64,000 bases of DNA from Flavobacteriales bacterium. GTDB taxonomy: Bacteria > Bacteroidota > Bacteroidia > Flavobacteriales_F > PHOS-HE28. The position numbers and the translations under genes were made by a program. Below, in pieces: positions 23,966 through 33,159 of this stretch. Every line of letters begins with the position of its first letter. The first letter of the stretch is position 1. The notes under the pieces were generated by a model. It did no database searches. It had not been told where the DNA came from and was given only the letters and a program-made list of their open reading frames with translations. The stretch is taken from contig JACJZI010000008.1 of the NCBI GenBank assembly GCA_020635655.1, positions 145,424-209,423 on the forward strand, read 5' to 3'.

Positions 23966-25174
23966 TTACTTGATATCATACTCCTTGATCTTCCGGTACA
24001 GTGTGCGTTCACTGATGCCCAATTCCTGTGCCGCGGCCTTGCGCCGGTTGCGGTGCTTGGTGAGGGCCTTGCGGATCAATTCCTTTTCCTTCTCCTCCAG
24101 GCTCAGCGATTCCTCCACTTCAGTGTGTTCCACGTCCTGCTCCGCGTCGCGTGTCCGCGGCATATGGATCTGCATCGTGCCGCTCGGCGAGGCCGCATGC
24201 GGGATCACCAGTGGCTCCTCGTACACCCGCTGCACCAGGGCCGGGTCCACGGGTTTGTCCTGCATCAGCCCATGCACCAGGGCCTTCAGGTCGTTCAGAT
24301 CGGTCTTCATGTCGAAGAGCACCTTGTACAGCAATTCGCGCTCGTTGATCCCTTCCGTGGCCTTGCCGGCCACCGCGGGGAGCAGCGAGCCGGCCTCCTC
24401 GGGCAGGTACTGCCGCAGGGTGGCGGCGTCGATCTCGCGGTCCTGTTCGATCACGCTGATCTGCTCGGCGATGTTCTTCAGTTGCCGCACGTTGCCGGGC
24501 CAGCGGTAACCCACCAGCAACTGCTGCGCGTCATCGGTCAGTTCCACGGGTGGCATACGGTACCGCTCCGCGGCATCCTGTGCGAACTTCCGAAAGAGCA
24601 GGTGGATGTCCTCCTTGCGCTCGCGCAGGCTGGGCACGTGGATGGGCACGGTGTTGAGCCGGTAGTAGAGGTCCTCCCGGAAAGTGCCACGCTGCACGGC
24701 CTGCAGCATGTCCACGTTGGTGGCGGCCACCACGCGCACGTTGGTCTTTTGCGGTTTGCTGCTGCCCACCCGGATGAACTCGCCGGTCTCCAGTACGCGC
24801 AACAGGCGGACCTGCGTGGCCAGCGGCAGTTCGCCCACCTCGTCCAGGAAGATCGTGCCCTTGTCCGCCACTTCGAAGTAGCCCTTGCGGGCCTCGTGCG
24901 CACCGGTGAAAGACCCCTTCTCGTGCCCGAACAGTTCACTGTCGATCGTCCCTTCCGGGATGGCACCACAGTTCACGGCCACGTACGGACCATGCTTGCG
25001 CGCGCTGAGGTGGTGGATCACCTGGGGCATCGCCTCCTTCCCGGATCCGCTTTCACCGGTGACCAGCACGGTCAGATCCGTGGGTGCCACCTGTGCGGCG
25101 ATCTCCAGGGCACGGTCGAGGAGCGGCGAGGAACCGATGATGCCGAAGCGCTGTTTGATCGGCTGGACGTTCAT
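23966..25174 (-). CDS. Sigma-54 interaction-domain transcriptional activator (no receiver domain)
   Basis: 402 residues: an AAA+ sigma-54 activator domain from about 10 to 240 with Walker A GESGSGKE, the sigma-54-contacting loop GSFTGA (Ser in place of the second residue of GAFTGA), Walker B GTIFLDEVGELP, and arginine-finger region FREDLYYRLN; then a linker and a C-terminal FIS-type helix-turn-helix (RKAAAQELGISERTLYRKIKEY). The usual N-terminal receiver or ligand domain is missing, so the input signal is not evident. Its ATG overlaps the miaB stop by 4 bp, indicating co-translation. Targets unknown. Confidence 0.92.
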   Translation of the reverse strand: MNVQPIKQRFGIIGSSPLLDRALEIAAQVAPTDLTVLVTGESGSGKEAMPQVIHHLSARKHGPYVAVNCGAIPEGTIDSELFGHEKGSFTGAHEARKGYFEVADKGTIFLDEVGELPLATQVRLLRVLETGEFIRVGSSKPQKTNVRVVAATNVDMLQAVQRGTFREDLYYRLNTVPIHVPSLRERKEDIHLLFRKFAQDAAERYRMPPVELTDDAQQLLVGYRWPGNVRQLKNIAEQISVIEQDREIDAATLRQYLPEEAGSLLPAVAGKATEGINERELLYKVLFDMKTDLNDLKALVHGLMQDKPVDPALVQRVYEEPLVIPHAASPSGTMQIHMPRTRDAEQDVEHTEVEESLSLEEKEKELIRKALTKHRNRRKAAAQELGISERTLYRKIKEYDIK

Positions 25175-26556
25175 GCGTGGATCGTGTCTTTCGGTATCGG
25201 TGCGGGATGATCGATGCGCACCAGTTCACCCTGCAACGAGCCGCTCGTGGCGCTTCGGATGCGCGCGGTGATCAGATCGCCCGGCCGCAGATCGGCATGC
25301 CCCGCATTGCATTTCGGAAGGATCACCACCGCGTTCTGCGTGTTGCGTCCGAACAGGTGGTCCGCCGACCGCTTGCTCACACCTTCGACCAATGTCTCCT
25401 GCTCCTTGCCCACGTGCAGCTGGTTCCGGTCCGCGGCATGCCGCATCTGCAGGTCGATCACCTCCTGGAGCCGGCGGCCTTTCACGTCGTCGGGCACGTC
25501 GTCCGCATAGTTGCGGGCGGCGAGGGTACGCGGCCGTTCGCTGTACTTGAACATGTAGGCCATGTCGTAGCGCACTTCCCGCATGAGGGATAGTGTATCC
25601 TGGTGGTCTTCTTCGGTCTCGCCGCAGAATCCCGTGATGATGTCCGTGCTGATCGCCGCATCGGGCATGAAGTGACGGATCGCAGCGATGCGGTCCAGGT
25701 AGCGATCACGGTCGTATCCGCGGTTCATCCGCTGCAGCACGGCGCTGCTTCCGCTTTGCACCGGCAGATGGATGTAGGAACAGATGTTCGGATGGTGTGC
25801 CATCACTTCGAGCACCTTGTCGGTCATGTCCTTGGGATGGCTCGTGCTGAAGCGGATCCGCAGCAGGGGATCCACCTCCGCCACCATCGCCAGCAGATCG
25901 GCGAAATCCGTGGTGCGTCCATCAGCGCCGCTCCAATGGAAACTGTCCACGTTCTGGCCCAGCAGGGTCACCTCCCGGTAGGCGTTCCGCACCAGGTCCC
26001 GGGCTTCGCGGACGATGGTGATGGGTTCACGACTTCGCTCACGACCGCGCGTGAACGGCACCACGCAGAACGCGCACATGTTGTCGCATCCGCGCATGAT
26101 GCTGATGAAGGCGGTGACACCGTTCGTCTGCAGCCGCACCGGCGCGATGTCCGCATAGGTCTCGTCGCGGCTCAGCAGCACGTTCACCGCCTTCTGACCG
26201 GTCCCGATCTCGTCCAACAATCCCGGCAGGGACCGATAGGCGTCCGGGCCGACCACGAGGTCCACGAGTTGCTTTTTCTCCAACAGGTCGGCGCGCATGC
26301 GTTCGGCCATGCAGCCCAGCACGCCCACCTTCATCTCCGGGTTCTTCCGCTTCAAGTGGGTCAGCCCATCGAGTCGGTTCAACACGGTCTGCTCCGCCTT
26401 GTCGCGAATGCTGCATGTGTTCAGCAGGACAAGGTCTGCTTCCTCGGGCCGCTCGGCGCGTTCATATCCCTCTCTGGCCAGAATGCTCGCTACGATCTCG
26501 CTGTCGCTCAGGTTCATCTGGCAGCCGTAGCTCTCGATATGCACCTTTTTGCCCAA
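25171..26556 (-). CDS. miaB: tRNA-2-methylthio-N6-isopentenyladenosine synthase MiaB
   Basis: MiaB adds the methylthio group to i6A37 of tRNAs reading U-starting codons. The N-terminal MTTase domain has its three cluster Cys in YGCQMNLSD, LLNTCSIRDKAE and VGVLGCMAE; the radical SAM motif is CDNMCAFC; a TRAM-type RNA-binding domain ends the protein. The start is taken as the TTG at 26556 (MGKKVHIESYGCQ), giving 461 residues: the longer frame to 26625 runs through a perfect TACCTTTG -7 box (26576-26583), so it cannot be translated from that promoter. Its stop overlaps the sigma-54 activator start. Confidence 0.95.
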   Translation of the reverse strand: MGKKVHIESYGCQMNLSDSEIVASILAREGYERAERPEEADLVLLNTCSIRDKAEQTVLNRLDGLTHLKRKNPEMKVGVLGCMAERMRADLLEKKQLVDLVVGPDAYRSLPGLLDEIGTGQKAVNVLLSRDETYADIAPVRLQTNGVTAFISIMRGCDNMCAFCVVPFTRGRERSREPITIVREARDLVRNAYREVTLLGQNVDSFHWSGADGRTTDFADLLAMVAEVDPLLRIRFSTSHPKDMTDKVLEVMAHHPNICSYIHLPVQSGSSAVLQRMNRGYDRDRYLDRIAAIRHFMPDAAISTDIITGFCGETEEDHQDTLSLMREVRYDMAYMFKYSERPRTLAARNYADDVPDDVKGRRLQEVIDLQMRHAADRNQLHVGKEQETLVEGVSKRSADHLFGRNTQNAVVILPKCNAGHADLRPGDLITARIRSATSGSLQGELVRIDHPAPIPKDTIHA

Positions 26557-26575
26557 CTGCTTGCGGAAAGGGCCG

Positions 26576-26583
26576 CAAAGGTA
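26576..26583 (-). promoter_or_regulatory. -7 box for miaB
   Basis: Minus-strand TACCTTTG, a perfect match to TAnnTTTG, 19 bases before the preferred TTG start of miaB. Confidence 0.65.
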
Positions 26584-26736
26584 GTGGCAATAGCTGACAA
26601 GGTGGCAGTGGCCTTCCTGTCGCACCGGGCTGTTGAAAATTTCCTTCCCCTATGGGGAAGACAATTAATAAGGAAGCACAGCCCTCCCTTCCCTCCGGAT
26701 GTGCCCTTTTCTTTGCCCACCCGTTACGCGTTCCGA

Positions 26737-29262
26737 ATGGCCAAGAAGAAGATCATCGAGCAGGGCGATCTCGTGATCGTCGAATCACCCGCCAAGGCGA
26801 AGACCATCGGCCGCTACCTGGGCGATGGCTTCAAGGTGCTCAGCAGCTACGGTCACGTGCGCGACCTGCCGGAGCGGGACCTGAGCGTCGACGTGGAGAA
26901 CGACTTCGAGCCCACCTACGTGGTGCCCGATGAGAAGAAGGACCGGCTCAAGGAACTGCAGAAGGAAGCGGACAAGGCGGCCACCGTATGGCTGGCGACC
27001 GATGAGGACCGCGAGGGGGAGGCGATCAGCTGGCACCTGAAGGAGGCGCTGAAACTGCCGGACGAGAAGGTGAAGCGCATCACCTTTCACGAGATCACCG
27101 AGCCGGCGATCAAAGCCGCGCTCAAGAACCCGCGCGGGATCGATGTGCACTTGGTGGATGCCCAGCAGGCCCGCCGCGTGCTGGACCGCTTGGTCGGCTA
27201 CGAGCTGAGCCCGGTGCTCTGGCGCAAGGTGAAGCCCAGTCTCAGCGCCGGTCGGGTGCAGAGCGTGGCTGTGCGCCTCATCGTTGAGCGGGAGCGCGAC
27301 ATCCTGGGCTTCGAGTCCAGTAGCGCGTTCCGGATAACGGCGGAACTGCTCACCGACGGCCAGGCCCTTGTCAAGGCCGAACTGCCCCAACGGTTCGCTA
27401 CCGAGGAAGAGGCACGCACATTCCTGGAGGCTTGCACCGGAGCCGACTTTGCTGTCGCCTCGGTGGAGAAGAAGCCCGGCAAACGCACGCCAGCGGCACC
27501 TTTCACCACCAGCACCCTGCAGCAGGAAGCATCCCGCAAGCTCGGTTTCGGGGTCGACCGGACCATGCGTATCGCGCAGGGCCTCTACGAGGAGGGGAGC
27601 ATCACCTATATGAGAACGGATTCGGTCGATCTGAGCGAGCTGGCCGTGGATGCCGCCAAGGCAACGATCACCGACTTGTACGGTGCACCCTTCTCGAAGC
27701 CGCGCCGCTACACCACCAAGAGCAAGGGAGCGCAGGAGGCGCACGAGGCCATTCGCCCCACCGACCTGCGTGTGCGCACGGCCGGAGGCGACCGCGACGC
27801 TGAACGGCTCTACGACCTGATCTGGAAGCGCACTGTGGCCAGCCAGATGGCCGACGCCGAACTGGAACGCACCGTGGTACAGATCGGTATCAGCACCCTT
27901 CCCGACCAGCAGCTCACCGCGCAGGGCGAGGTGATCAAGTTCGAGGGCTTCCTCAAGGTCTATCTCGAAGGGCGCGATGAAGAGGACGCCGAGGAGCAGG
28001 AGGGCATGCTACCCGACCTGGGCGAGGGAGAAGCGCTGCAACTGCGGACCATGACCGCCACGCAGCGGTTCGACCGCCCGCCCGCCCGCTACACCGAGGC
28101 GAGCCTGGTGAAGAAACTGGAGGAACTGGGCATCGGCAGACCCTCGACCTATGCGCCCACTGTGAGCACCGTGCAGAAGCGCGGCTATGTGGTGAAGGAG
28201 AGCCGCGACGGCACACCAAGGGCCTATCGCGTGCTGGAACTGGCCGAAGGTCGGCTTGCGGACAGGACCGCATCGGAGAACGTGGGTGCGGAGAAACAGA
28301 AGCTCTTTCCCACCGACATCGGCATGGTGGTGAACGACTTCCTCGTGGAGCACTTCCCCAGCATCGTCGATCTGAACTTCACCGCCAAGGTGGAGGAGGA
28401 GTTCGACGTGATCGCCGAAGGCAGGGAGGATTGGCGGACGATGATCGCCCGGTTCTACAAGCCGTTCCACGCCACAATTGGTAGCGTGAAGGAAACGGCC
28501 GAGAAGGCCACGGGTGCGCGCGACCTGGGCAAGGACCCGGAGAGCGGCCGGACGATCTATGCACGCATCGGGCGCTTCGGACCGATGATCCAGATCGGTG
28601 AGGCTGAGGATGAGGAGAAGCCCCGGTTCGCAAGCCTGCGCAAGGACCAGAGCATCCAGACGATCACGTTGGAGGAGGCGCTCGATCTGTTCAAGCTGCC
28701 CCGCACGCTCGGTGAGAAGGACGGGGAAACGGTCAGTGTCGGCATCGGTCGTTTCGGCCCCTATGTGCGCCTTGGAAGCACGTATGCCAGCCTTGGTGCG
28801 GACGATGACCCGCTGGGAATCGGACTGCAGCGCGCCATCGAGCTGATCGACCAGAAGAAGGCGGCATCCGCCACGCGCGACCTGGGGGAATACGAGGGCG
28901 AGGTGATCGTGGTCGGTCGAGGGCGGTTCGGGCCCTACGTGAAGCACGGCAAGACCTACGCCAACATTCCAAAGGGCGAGGATCCCGCATCTGTGACGCT
29001 CGAAAGGGGTATCGAACTGCTCAAGGAGAAGATCGCCGGTGCCAAGGCCAAGGTGCTTCGCAAGTTCGAGGGTTCCGATATCGAGGTGCTCGATGGGCGC
29101 TACGGTCCCTACATCACGGACGGGAGGAAGAACGCCAAGATGCCGAAGGAGCGGACACCGGACTCTCTCACCCTGGAGGAGGTTCAGCAGTTGATCGCAG
29201 ATGCACCGGCCCGAAAGAAGGGAGGGCGCCGGTCCAGTGCGAAGCGCGCCACCAAGAAGTAG
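26737..29262 (+). CDS. topA: DNA topoisomerase I
   Basis: A type IA topoisomerase that relaxes negative supercoils through a 5'-phosphotyrosine. The ATG at 26737 (MAKKKIIEQG) begins the TOPRIM domain (VIVESPAKAKTIGRYL, then ATDEDREGEAISWHL); the catalytic Tyr is in GSITYMRTDS (about residue 295). Instead of zinc ribbons, the C-terminus carries four topoisomerase C-terminal repeats with GRFGPMIQIG, GRFGPYVRLG, GRFGPYVKHGKTYANIP and GRYGPYITDGRKNAKMP, and ends in a basic tail. The 841-residue length is normal for Bacteroidota. The open frame extends far upstream to 25603, antisense to miaB, and is not coding there. Confidence 0.97.
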   Translation: MAKKKIIEQGDLVIVESPAKAKTIGRYLGDGFKVLSSYGHVRDLPERDLSVDVENDFEPTYVVPDEKKDRLKELQKEADKAATVWLATDEDREGEAISWHLKEALKLPDEKVKRITFHEITEPAIKAALKNPRGIDVHLVDAQQARRVLDRLVGYELSPVLWRKVKPSLSAGRVQSVAVRLIVERERDILGFESSSAFRITAELLTDGQALVKAELPQRFATEEEARTFLEACTGADFAVASVEKKPGKRTPAAPFTTSTLQQEASRKLGFGVDRTMRIAQGLYEEGSITYMRTDSVDLSELAVDAAKATITDLYGAPFSKPRRYTTKSKGAQEAHEAIRPTDLRVRTAGGDRDAERLYDLIWKRTVASQMADAELERTVVQIGISTLPDQQLTAQGEVIKFEGFLKVYLEGRDEEDAEEQEGMLPDLGEGEALQLRTMTATQRFDRPPARYTEASLVKKLEELGIGRPSTYAPTVSTVQKRGYVVKESRDGTPRAYRVLELAEGRLADRTASENVGAEKQKLFPTDIGMVVNDFLVEHFPSIVDLNFTAKVEEEFDVIAEGREDWRTMIARFYKPFHATIGSVKETAEKATGARDLGKDPESGRTIYARIGRFGPMIQIGEAEDEEKPRFASLRKDQSIQTITLEEALDLFKLPRTLGEKDGETVSVGIGRFGPYVRLGSTYASLGADDDPLGIGLQRAIELIDQKKAASATRDLGEYEGEVIVVGRGRFGPYVKHGKTYANIPKGEDPASVTLERGIELLKEKIAGAKAKVLRKFEGSDIEVLDGRYGPYITDGRKNAKMPKERTPDSLTLEEVQQLIADAPARKKGGRRSSAKRATKK

Positions 29263-29373
29263 GTTTCAACAGGTCATTGGGGACATCTGGAGCAAGTGGG
29301 CGTCCACTTGCGACCGAGGTGGTTCCGACCTTGGTGCACCCCAAGTCAGACGCAGCCGATCGTGGAGATAGAA

Positions 29374-30531
29374 ATGTATTTCCGCCCCTCCGGATCGTTC
29401 GGAGGCACCAACCCCGAATGGTCGGCGCATTCGCTCGGCGAGCGTGTGCGCATGCATGGACCGACGGGGTTCCCCGACCTGGACGGTGTACAAGTCGTGC
29501 TTTTCGGCGTTCTTGACGACCCGGGTCATGCCCGACAGCGCAGTTGTGTCCAGGCCCCGGATGCCATTCGCGCCGAACTGTACAGGCTTTTCGACCCCGC
29601 CGACAAGGTGCGGCTCGCCGACCTGGGCGACCTGCACCCTGGTGCCACGCTCCAGGATACGCAACACGCCCTGGCCGATACCATCGCCGTACTGGTGCGG
29701 CACAACATCGTGCCCATTGTTCTGGGTGGGGGTCAGGGTCACACGTTCGCCCAATACCTCGCCTACGAGCGGCTCGAACGCACGGCGAACCTGGTCTGCA
29801 TCGATCCCCGCTTCGACCTGGGCGAGCCCGGACAGGGCCTGGCCGATACGAGCTACCTGAGCCATATCGTGCTTCGGCAGCCCAATTACCTGTTCAACTA
29901 CAGCAATCTGGGTTTTCAGACCTATCTGGTGGACCAGCCCGGGATCGAGCTGATGGACAAGCTCTTCTTCGATGCGCACCGCCTCGGTGAGGTGCGTGGC
30001 GCGATCTCCGAAGCCGAGCCCGTCCTGCGCAATGGGGACACGCTGAGCGTGGACATGAACGCCATCCGCAGGAGCGATGCCCCGGGTACCACACGCCCCG
30101 GCCCGAACGGGTTTCACGGCGAGGAGATCTGTCAGCTGATGCGCTACGCCGGGGTCAGTGAGAAGATCACCAGTGTCGGCATCTATGAGATGGACCCCGA
30201 CCGGGACCAGGACGCGGTGACCGCCCAATTGGCCGCGCAGATGGTCTGGTGTTTTTTGGACGGCTATCGCAGTCGGACGAACGACCTGCCTTGGCTGGAC
30301 AGAAAGCGGTTCACCCGGTTCCGCATCCCGCTGAATGCCAACGAGCAGGAGCTGGTCTTCTACAAGAGCACCGTGAGCGATCGTTGGTGGATGGATGTTC
30401 CGTATCGCGCGGAGCAGGAAGCGCGATTCGAACGACATCATCTGGTGCCGTGCTCCTATGCGGACTATCAGATGGCCTGTCGGGAGGAAGTGCCGGACCG
30501 ATGGTGGCGCACCTTTCAGAAACTGGCGTAG
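29374..30531 (+). CDS. Ureohydrolase (arginase/formimidoylglutamase)-fold protein with degenerate metal site
   Basis: 385 residues of the arginase superfamily. The family positions can be followed, but the manganese ligands are altered: GGGQGHTFAQY where GGGH is expected; CIDPRFDL instead of D-A-H-x-D (His replaced by Arg); SVDMNAIRRSDAPG instead of S-x-D-x-D-x-x-D-P (second Asp replaced by Asn). The late Glu in GIYEMDPDRD is kept. Catalysis is therefore doubtful (inference). Start at ATG 29374 (MYFRPSGSF); a GTG at 29362 is an alternative. It lies between topA and porP-gldKLMN, a position such genes often hold in Bacteroidota. Automatic annotation would probably call it formimidoylglutamase. 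Confidence 0.8.
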   Translation: MYFRPSGSFGGTNPEWSAHSLGERVRMHGPTGFPDLDGVQVVLFGVLDDPGHARQRSCVQAPDAIRAELYRLFDPADKVRLADLGDLHPGATLQDTQHALADTIAVLVRHNIVPIVLGGGQGHTFAQYLAYERLERTANLVCIDPRFDLGEPGQGLADTSYLSHIVLRQPNYLFNYSNLGFQTYLVDQPGIELMDKLFFDAHRLGEVRGAISEAEPVLRNGDTLSVDMNAIRRSDAPGTTRPGPNGFHGEEICQLMRYAGVSEKITSVGIYEMDPDRDQDAVTAQLAAQMVWCFLDGYRSRTNDLPWLDRKRFTRFRIPLNANEQELVFYKSTVSDRWWMDVPYRAEQEARFERHHLVPCSYADYQMACREEVPDRWWRTFQKLA

Positions 30532-30609
30532 CACCACTATCCGTCGACGAAGGCTCCGCTCCTATGGATGGATGGGATGGCGGGACCATTTGGTCGATCC
30601 GATCTTTGT

Positions 30610-30617
30610 TATATTGG
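30610..30617 (+). promoter_or_regulatory. Putative promoter of porP-gldKLMN
   Basis: TATATTGG is close to TAnnTTTG; TTTG at 30589-30592, 17 bases upstream, is a suitable -33 element. The porP ATG follows at 30687, leaving a leader of about 65 bases. Confidence 0.45.
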
Positions 30618-30686
30618 CGCCGGGATCATCAAGGTCCCGGTAGGGGTGCTTATCCCGGGCCGGGCGGAACTGAACGGACACAACGT

Positions 30687-31619
30687 ATGAGGGGGATACT
30701 TACCACCATGGTCTGTGTGGGTCTGGCGGGCGCTTCTTTCGCCCAACAGGATCCGCAATACACCCAGTACATGTTCGACCGCCTGTCGGTGAACCCGGGG
30801 GTGGCCGGCACGTCCGGGAACATCTGTATCACGGCCCTGCTCCGACAGCAATGGACCGGGTTCGAGGGAGCTCCGAAGACGGGCTTGCTTAACCTGCAGA
30901 TGCCTATAGCCAAGATCAGTAGCGGCATCGGGATCTCTGCCTACTCCGACCAGTTGGGCCAGGAGAAGACCACCGCGGCCCGCTTGCACTATTCCTTCCA
31001 TCGCAAGTTCGGGCCCGGCACGTTCGGCGCAGGCCTGTACCTCGGATTCACCAGTCGCTCCCTTGGGCATGATTGGGTGGCCGTGGACCCGGTGGCGGAT
31101 GACAATGCCATCCCCGACAACGGTGCCAGCGCCATGGCGTTCGATCTGGGCATCGGCCTCTACTATGTCGCCCCCACGTTCTGGGCGGGCATCAGCAGCA
31201 CGCAGATCCCGGAAAGCAAACTGAAGGATGTCAACATCCAGAACGCCAGACACTACTACCTCCAGGCAGGTTACGACTGGGCCATCGGTGGCAACAAGAA
31301 GTATGTGCTTCAGCCCAGCGTGTTGGTCAAGACGGATGCTTCGTCCACCGTGCTGGACGTGAACGCCACCTTCCTCTATAATAACATGGTCTGGCTGGGC
31401 GTTTCGTACCGTACGGAGGATGCCATCGCACCCATGATCGGTTACCAGCACGAGTTCAAGAACGGCAACAGTGCCCTGCGTCTGGGTTACAGCTACGACG
31501 TGACCACTTCGCAGTTGAAGAACTACAGCAGTGGCAGCCACGAAGTGATGCTCAACTACTGTTTCAAGATCGTCCCGCAACCGAAGACGGAGATCTACCG
31601 CAACGTTCGATTCCTGTAA
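30687..31619 (+). CDS. porP: PorP/SprF family type IX secretion outer-membrane protein
   Basis: 310 residues with a signal peptide (TTMVCVGLAGASFAQ) followed by the family start QQDPQYTQYMFDRLSVNPGVAGT and a barrel of alternating strands, for example YYVAPTFWAGISS and the C-terminal EIYRNVRFL. PorP/SprF proteins are outer-membrane barrels that work with the type IX machine; some act as the anchor for secreted adhesins such as SprB. Position directly before gldK indicates the core PorP of the T9SS. The ATG at 30687 begins the signal peptide. Confidence 0.92.
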   Translation: MRGILTTMVCVGLAGASFAQQDPQYTQYMFDRLSVNPGVAGTSGNICITALLRQQWTGFEGAPKTGLLNLQMPIAKISSGIGISAYSDQLGQEKTTAARLHYSFHRKFGPGTFGAGLYLGFTSRSLGHDWVAVDPVADDNAIPDNGASAMAFDLGIGLYYVAPTFWAGISSTQIPESKLKDVNIQNARHYYLQAGYDWAIGGNKKYVLQPSVLVKTDASSTVLDVNATFLYNNMVWLGVSYRTEDAIAPMIGYQHEFKNGNSALRLGYSYDVTTSQLKNYSSGSHEVMLNYCFKIVPQPKTEIYRNVRFL

Positions 31620-31728
31620 GCACGTAACCCAATAACCTGCACTGCCGTTGAAAGTCTAGCCTGAAGTGTTCGCTTACCCGAAGCGCGGAAGGCACCTGCA
31701 AGGAACGAACGGCATAAACGGAGGAACC

Positions 31729-33081
31729 ATGGAACGTCGTCCCATTATCTATTTCTGCGCCATCGGCTTGCTGGCTAGCTGTGGGCGTGGTGGTCAGGGG
31801 CAGTTGATCGGTGTCCAGGGCAGACCGGACTGGTACCAGGTCGACCCCTACGGCATGAACTACATCCCGATGGGTTCCTTCGTGATGGGACCCAGCGATC
31901 AGGACGTCCCCTATGCCATGGTCGCGAAGTCCAAGACCGTGTCGGTCCAGGCTTTCTATATCGACCAGACGGAGATCTCCAACAACGAATACCGGCAGTT
32001 CGTGTACTACGTGCGCGATTCGATCGCGAAACGGATCCTGGGCGACGAGGACATCGGCGAACATGTGATCACCGAGGACGAGTTCGGCGAGGAGATCGAT
32101 CCCCCCGTGCTCAACTGGCGCGAGCGGATAAACTGGTATGGTGAGGAGGAGCGTGAGGCCCTGGCGGACATGTACCTGAGCGAGAGCGAACGGTTCTACC
32201 GGCGCAAGGAGATCGATACGCGCAAGCTGATGTTCGAATACTACTGGATCGACCTGAAGGAGGCGGCGCGGAAGGCTGGCAAGGACCTTGACCTGAGCTA
32301 TACGAACGTCAAGGGCCAGAACAATGCGATCCGGGGGCACAGCGATCGCAGCAAGTTCATCATCAAGGAGATCATCAATGTCTATCCGGACACCCTCTCC
32401 TGGGTACATGATTTCACGTACTCCTTCAATGAACCGATGACGGAGAACTACTTCTGGCATCCGGCCTATGATGACTATCCCGTGGTCGGCATCACCTGGC
32501 AGCAGGCCAATGCCTTCAACGTGTGGCGCACGCAGAACCTCATGAACGCCTTCATGATCAACAATGGAGAGCCCATGGTGAACCGGTTCCGGCTTCCTAC
32601 GGAGGCCGAATGGGAATATGCTTCCCGGGGAGGCCTCGATGAAGCGCCGTTCCCTTGGGGTGGCCCCTATATCCGGAATCGGCAGGGTTGCTTCCTGGGC
32701 AATTTCAAGCCCCTTAATGGGAACTATGTCGATGACGGCGGCTTCCACACGGTGCCCGTGGACAGCTACAGTCCCAACGACTACGGTCTTTACAACATGT
32801 CGGGGAACGTGGCCGAATGGACCAGCACGGCCTTCGATGAGAGCGTTTACGACTTCGATCACGACCTGAACCCCGAATACAGCTATGACGCTCTCGCCAA
32901 CGATCCACCATCGCTCAAACGCAAGGTGATCCGCGGTGGGTCGTGGAAGGACATCGGATACTATCTGCAGACCGGCACGCGTAGTTATGAGTACCAGGAC
33001 ACGGCCAAGTGTTACATCGGCTTCCGCAGCGTCATGACCTACCTGGGCCGTGGCAAGTCGATCAACGCCGAGGACCTGTAG
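31729..33081 (+). CDS. gldK: T9SS ring lipoprotein GldK/PorK
   Basis: GldK (PorK) forms, with GldN, the periplasmic ring tethered to the outer membrane. The 450-residue protein begins with a lipoprotein signal ending in LLASC (Cys about 17), then a formylglycine-generating-enzyme-like (FGE/SUMF1) domain with IPMGSFVMGPS, RLPTEAEWEYASRGG, YNMSGNVAEWTS and VIRGGSWKD. The catalytic Cys pair of true FGEs is absent (RGGSWKDIGYYL), so the domain is structural, as known for GldK. ATG at 31729 is preceded by GGAGG (31720-31724), a rare strong Shine-Dalgarno-like site here. Confidence 0.95.
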   Translation: MERRPIIYFCAIGLLASCGRGGQGQLIGVQGRPDWYQVDPYGMNYIPMGSFVMGPSDQDVPYAMVAKSKTVSVQAFYIDQTEISNNEYRQFVYYVRDSIAKRILGDEDIGEHVITEDEFGEEIDPPVLNWRERINWYGEEEREALADMYLSESERFYRRKEIDTRKLMFEYYWIDLKEAARKAGKDLDLSYTNVKGQNNAIRGHSDRSKFIIKEIINVYPDTLSWVHDFTYSFNEPMTENYFWHPAYDDYPVVGITWQQANAFNVWRTQNLMNAFMINNGEPMVNRFRLPTEAEWEYASRGGLDEAPFPWGGPYIRNRQGCFLGNFKPLNGNYVDDGGFHTVPVDSYSPNDYGLYNMSGNVAEWTSTAFDESVYDFDHDLNPEYSYDALANDPPSLKRKVIRGGSWKDIGYYLQTGTRSYEYQDTAKCYIGFRSVMTYLGRGKSINAEDL

Positions 33082-33159
33082 CCCATACCTACCATGCCGC
33101 GGTTCGAACAACAGCGATAGCGACTTTACCAAGACCAACAACAAAAGCAAGGACCAACG

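Noticed and set aside
25603..26736. Long upstream extension of the topA frame
   Set aside because: The extra region is antisense to miaB; MAKKKIIEQG at 26737 is the family start.
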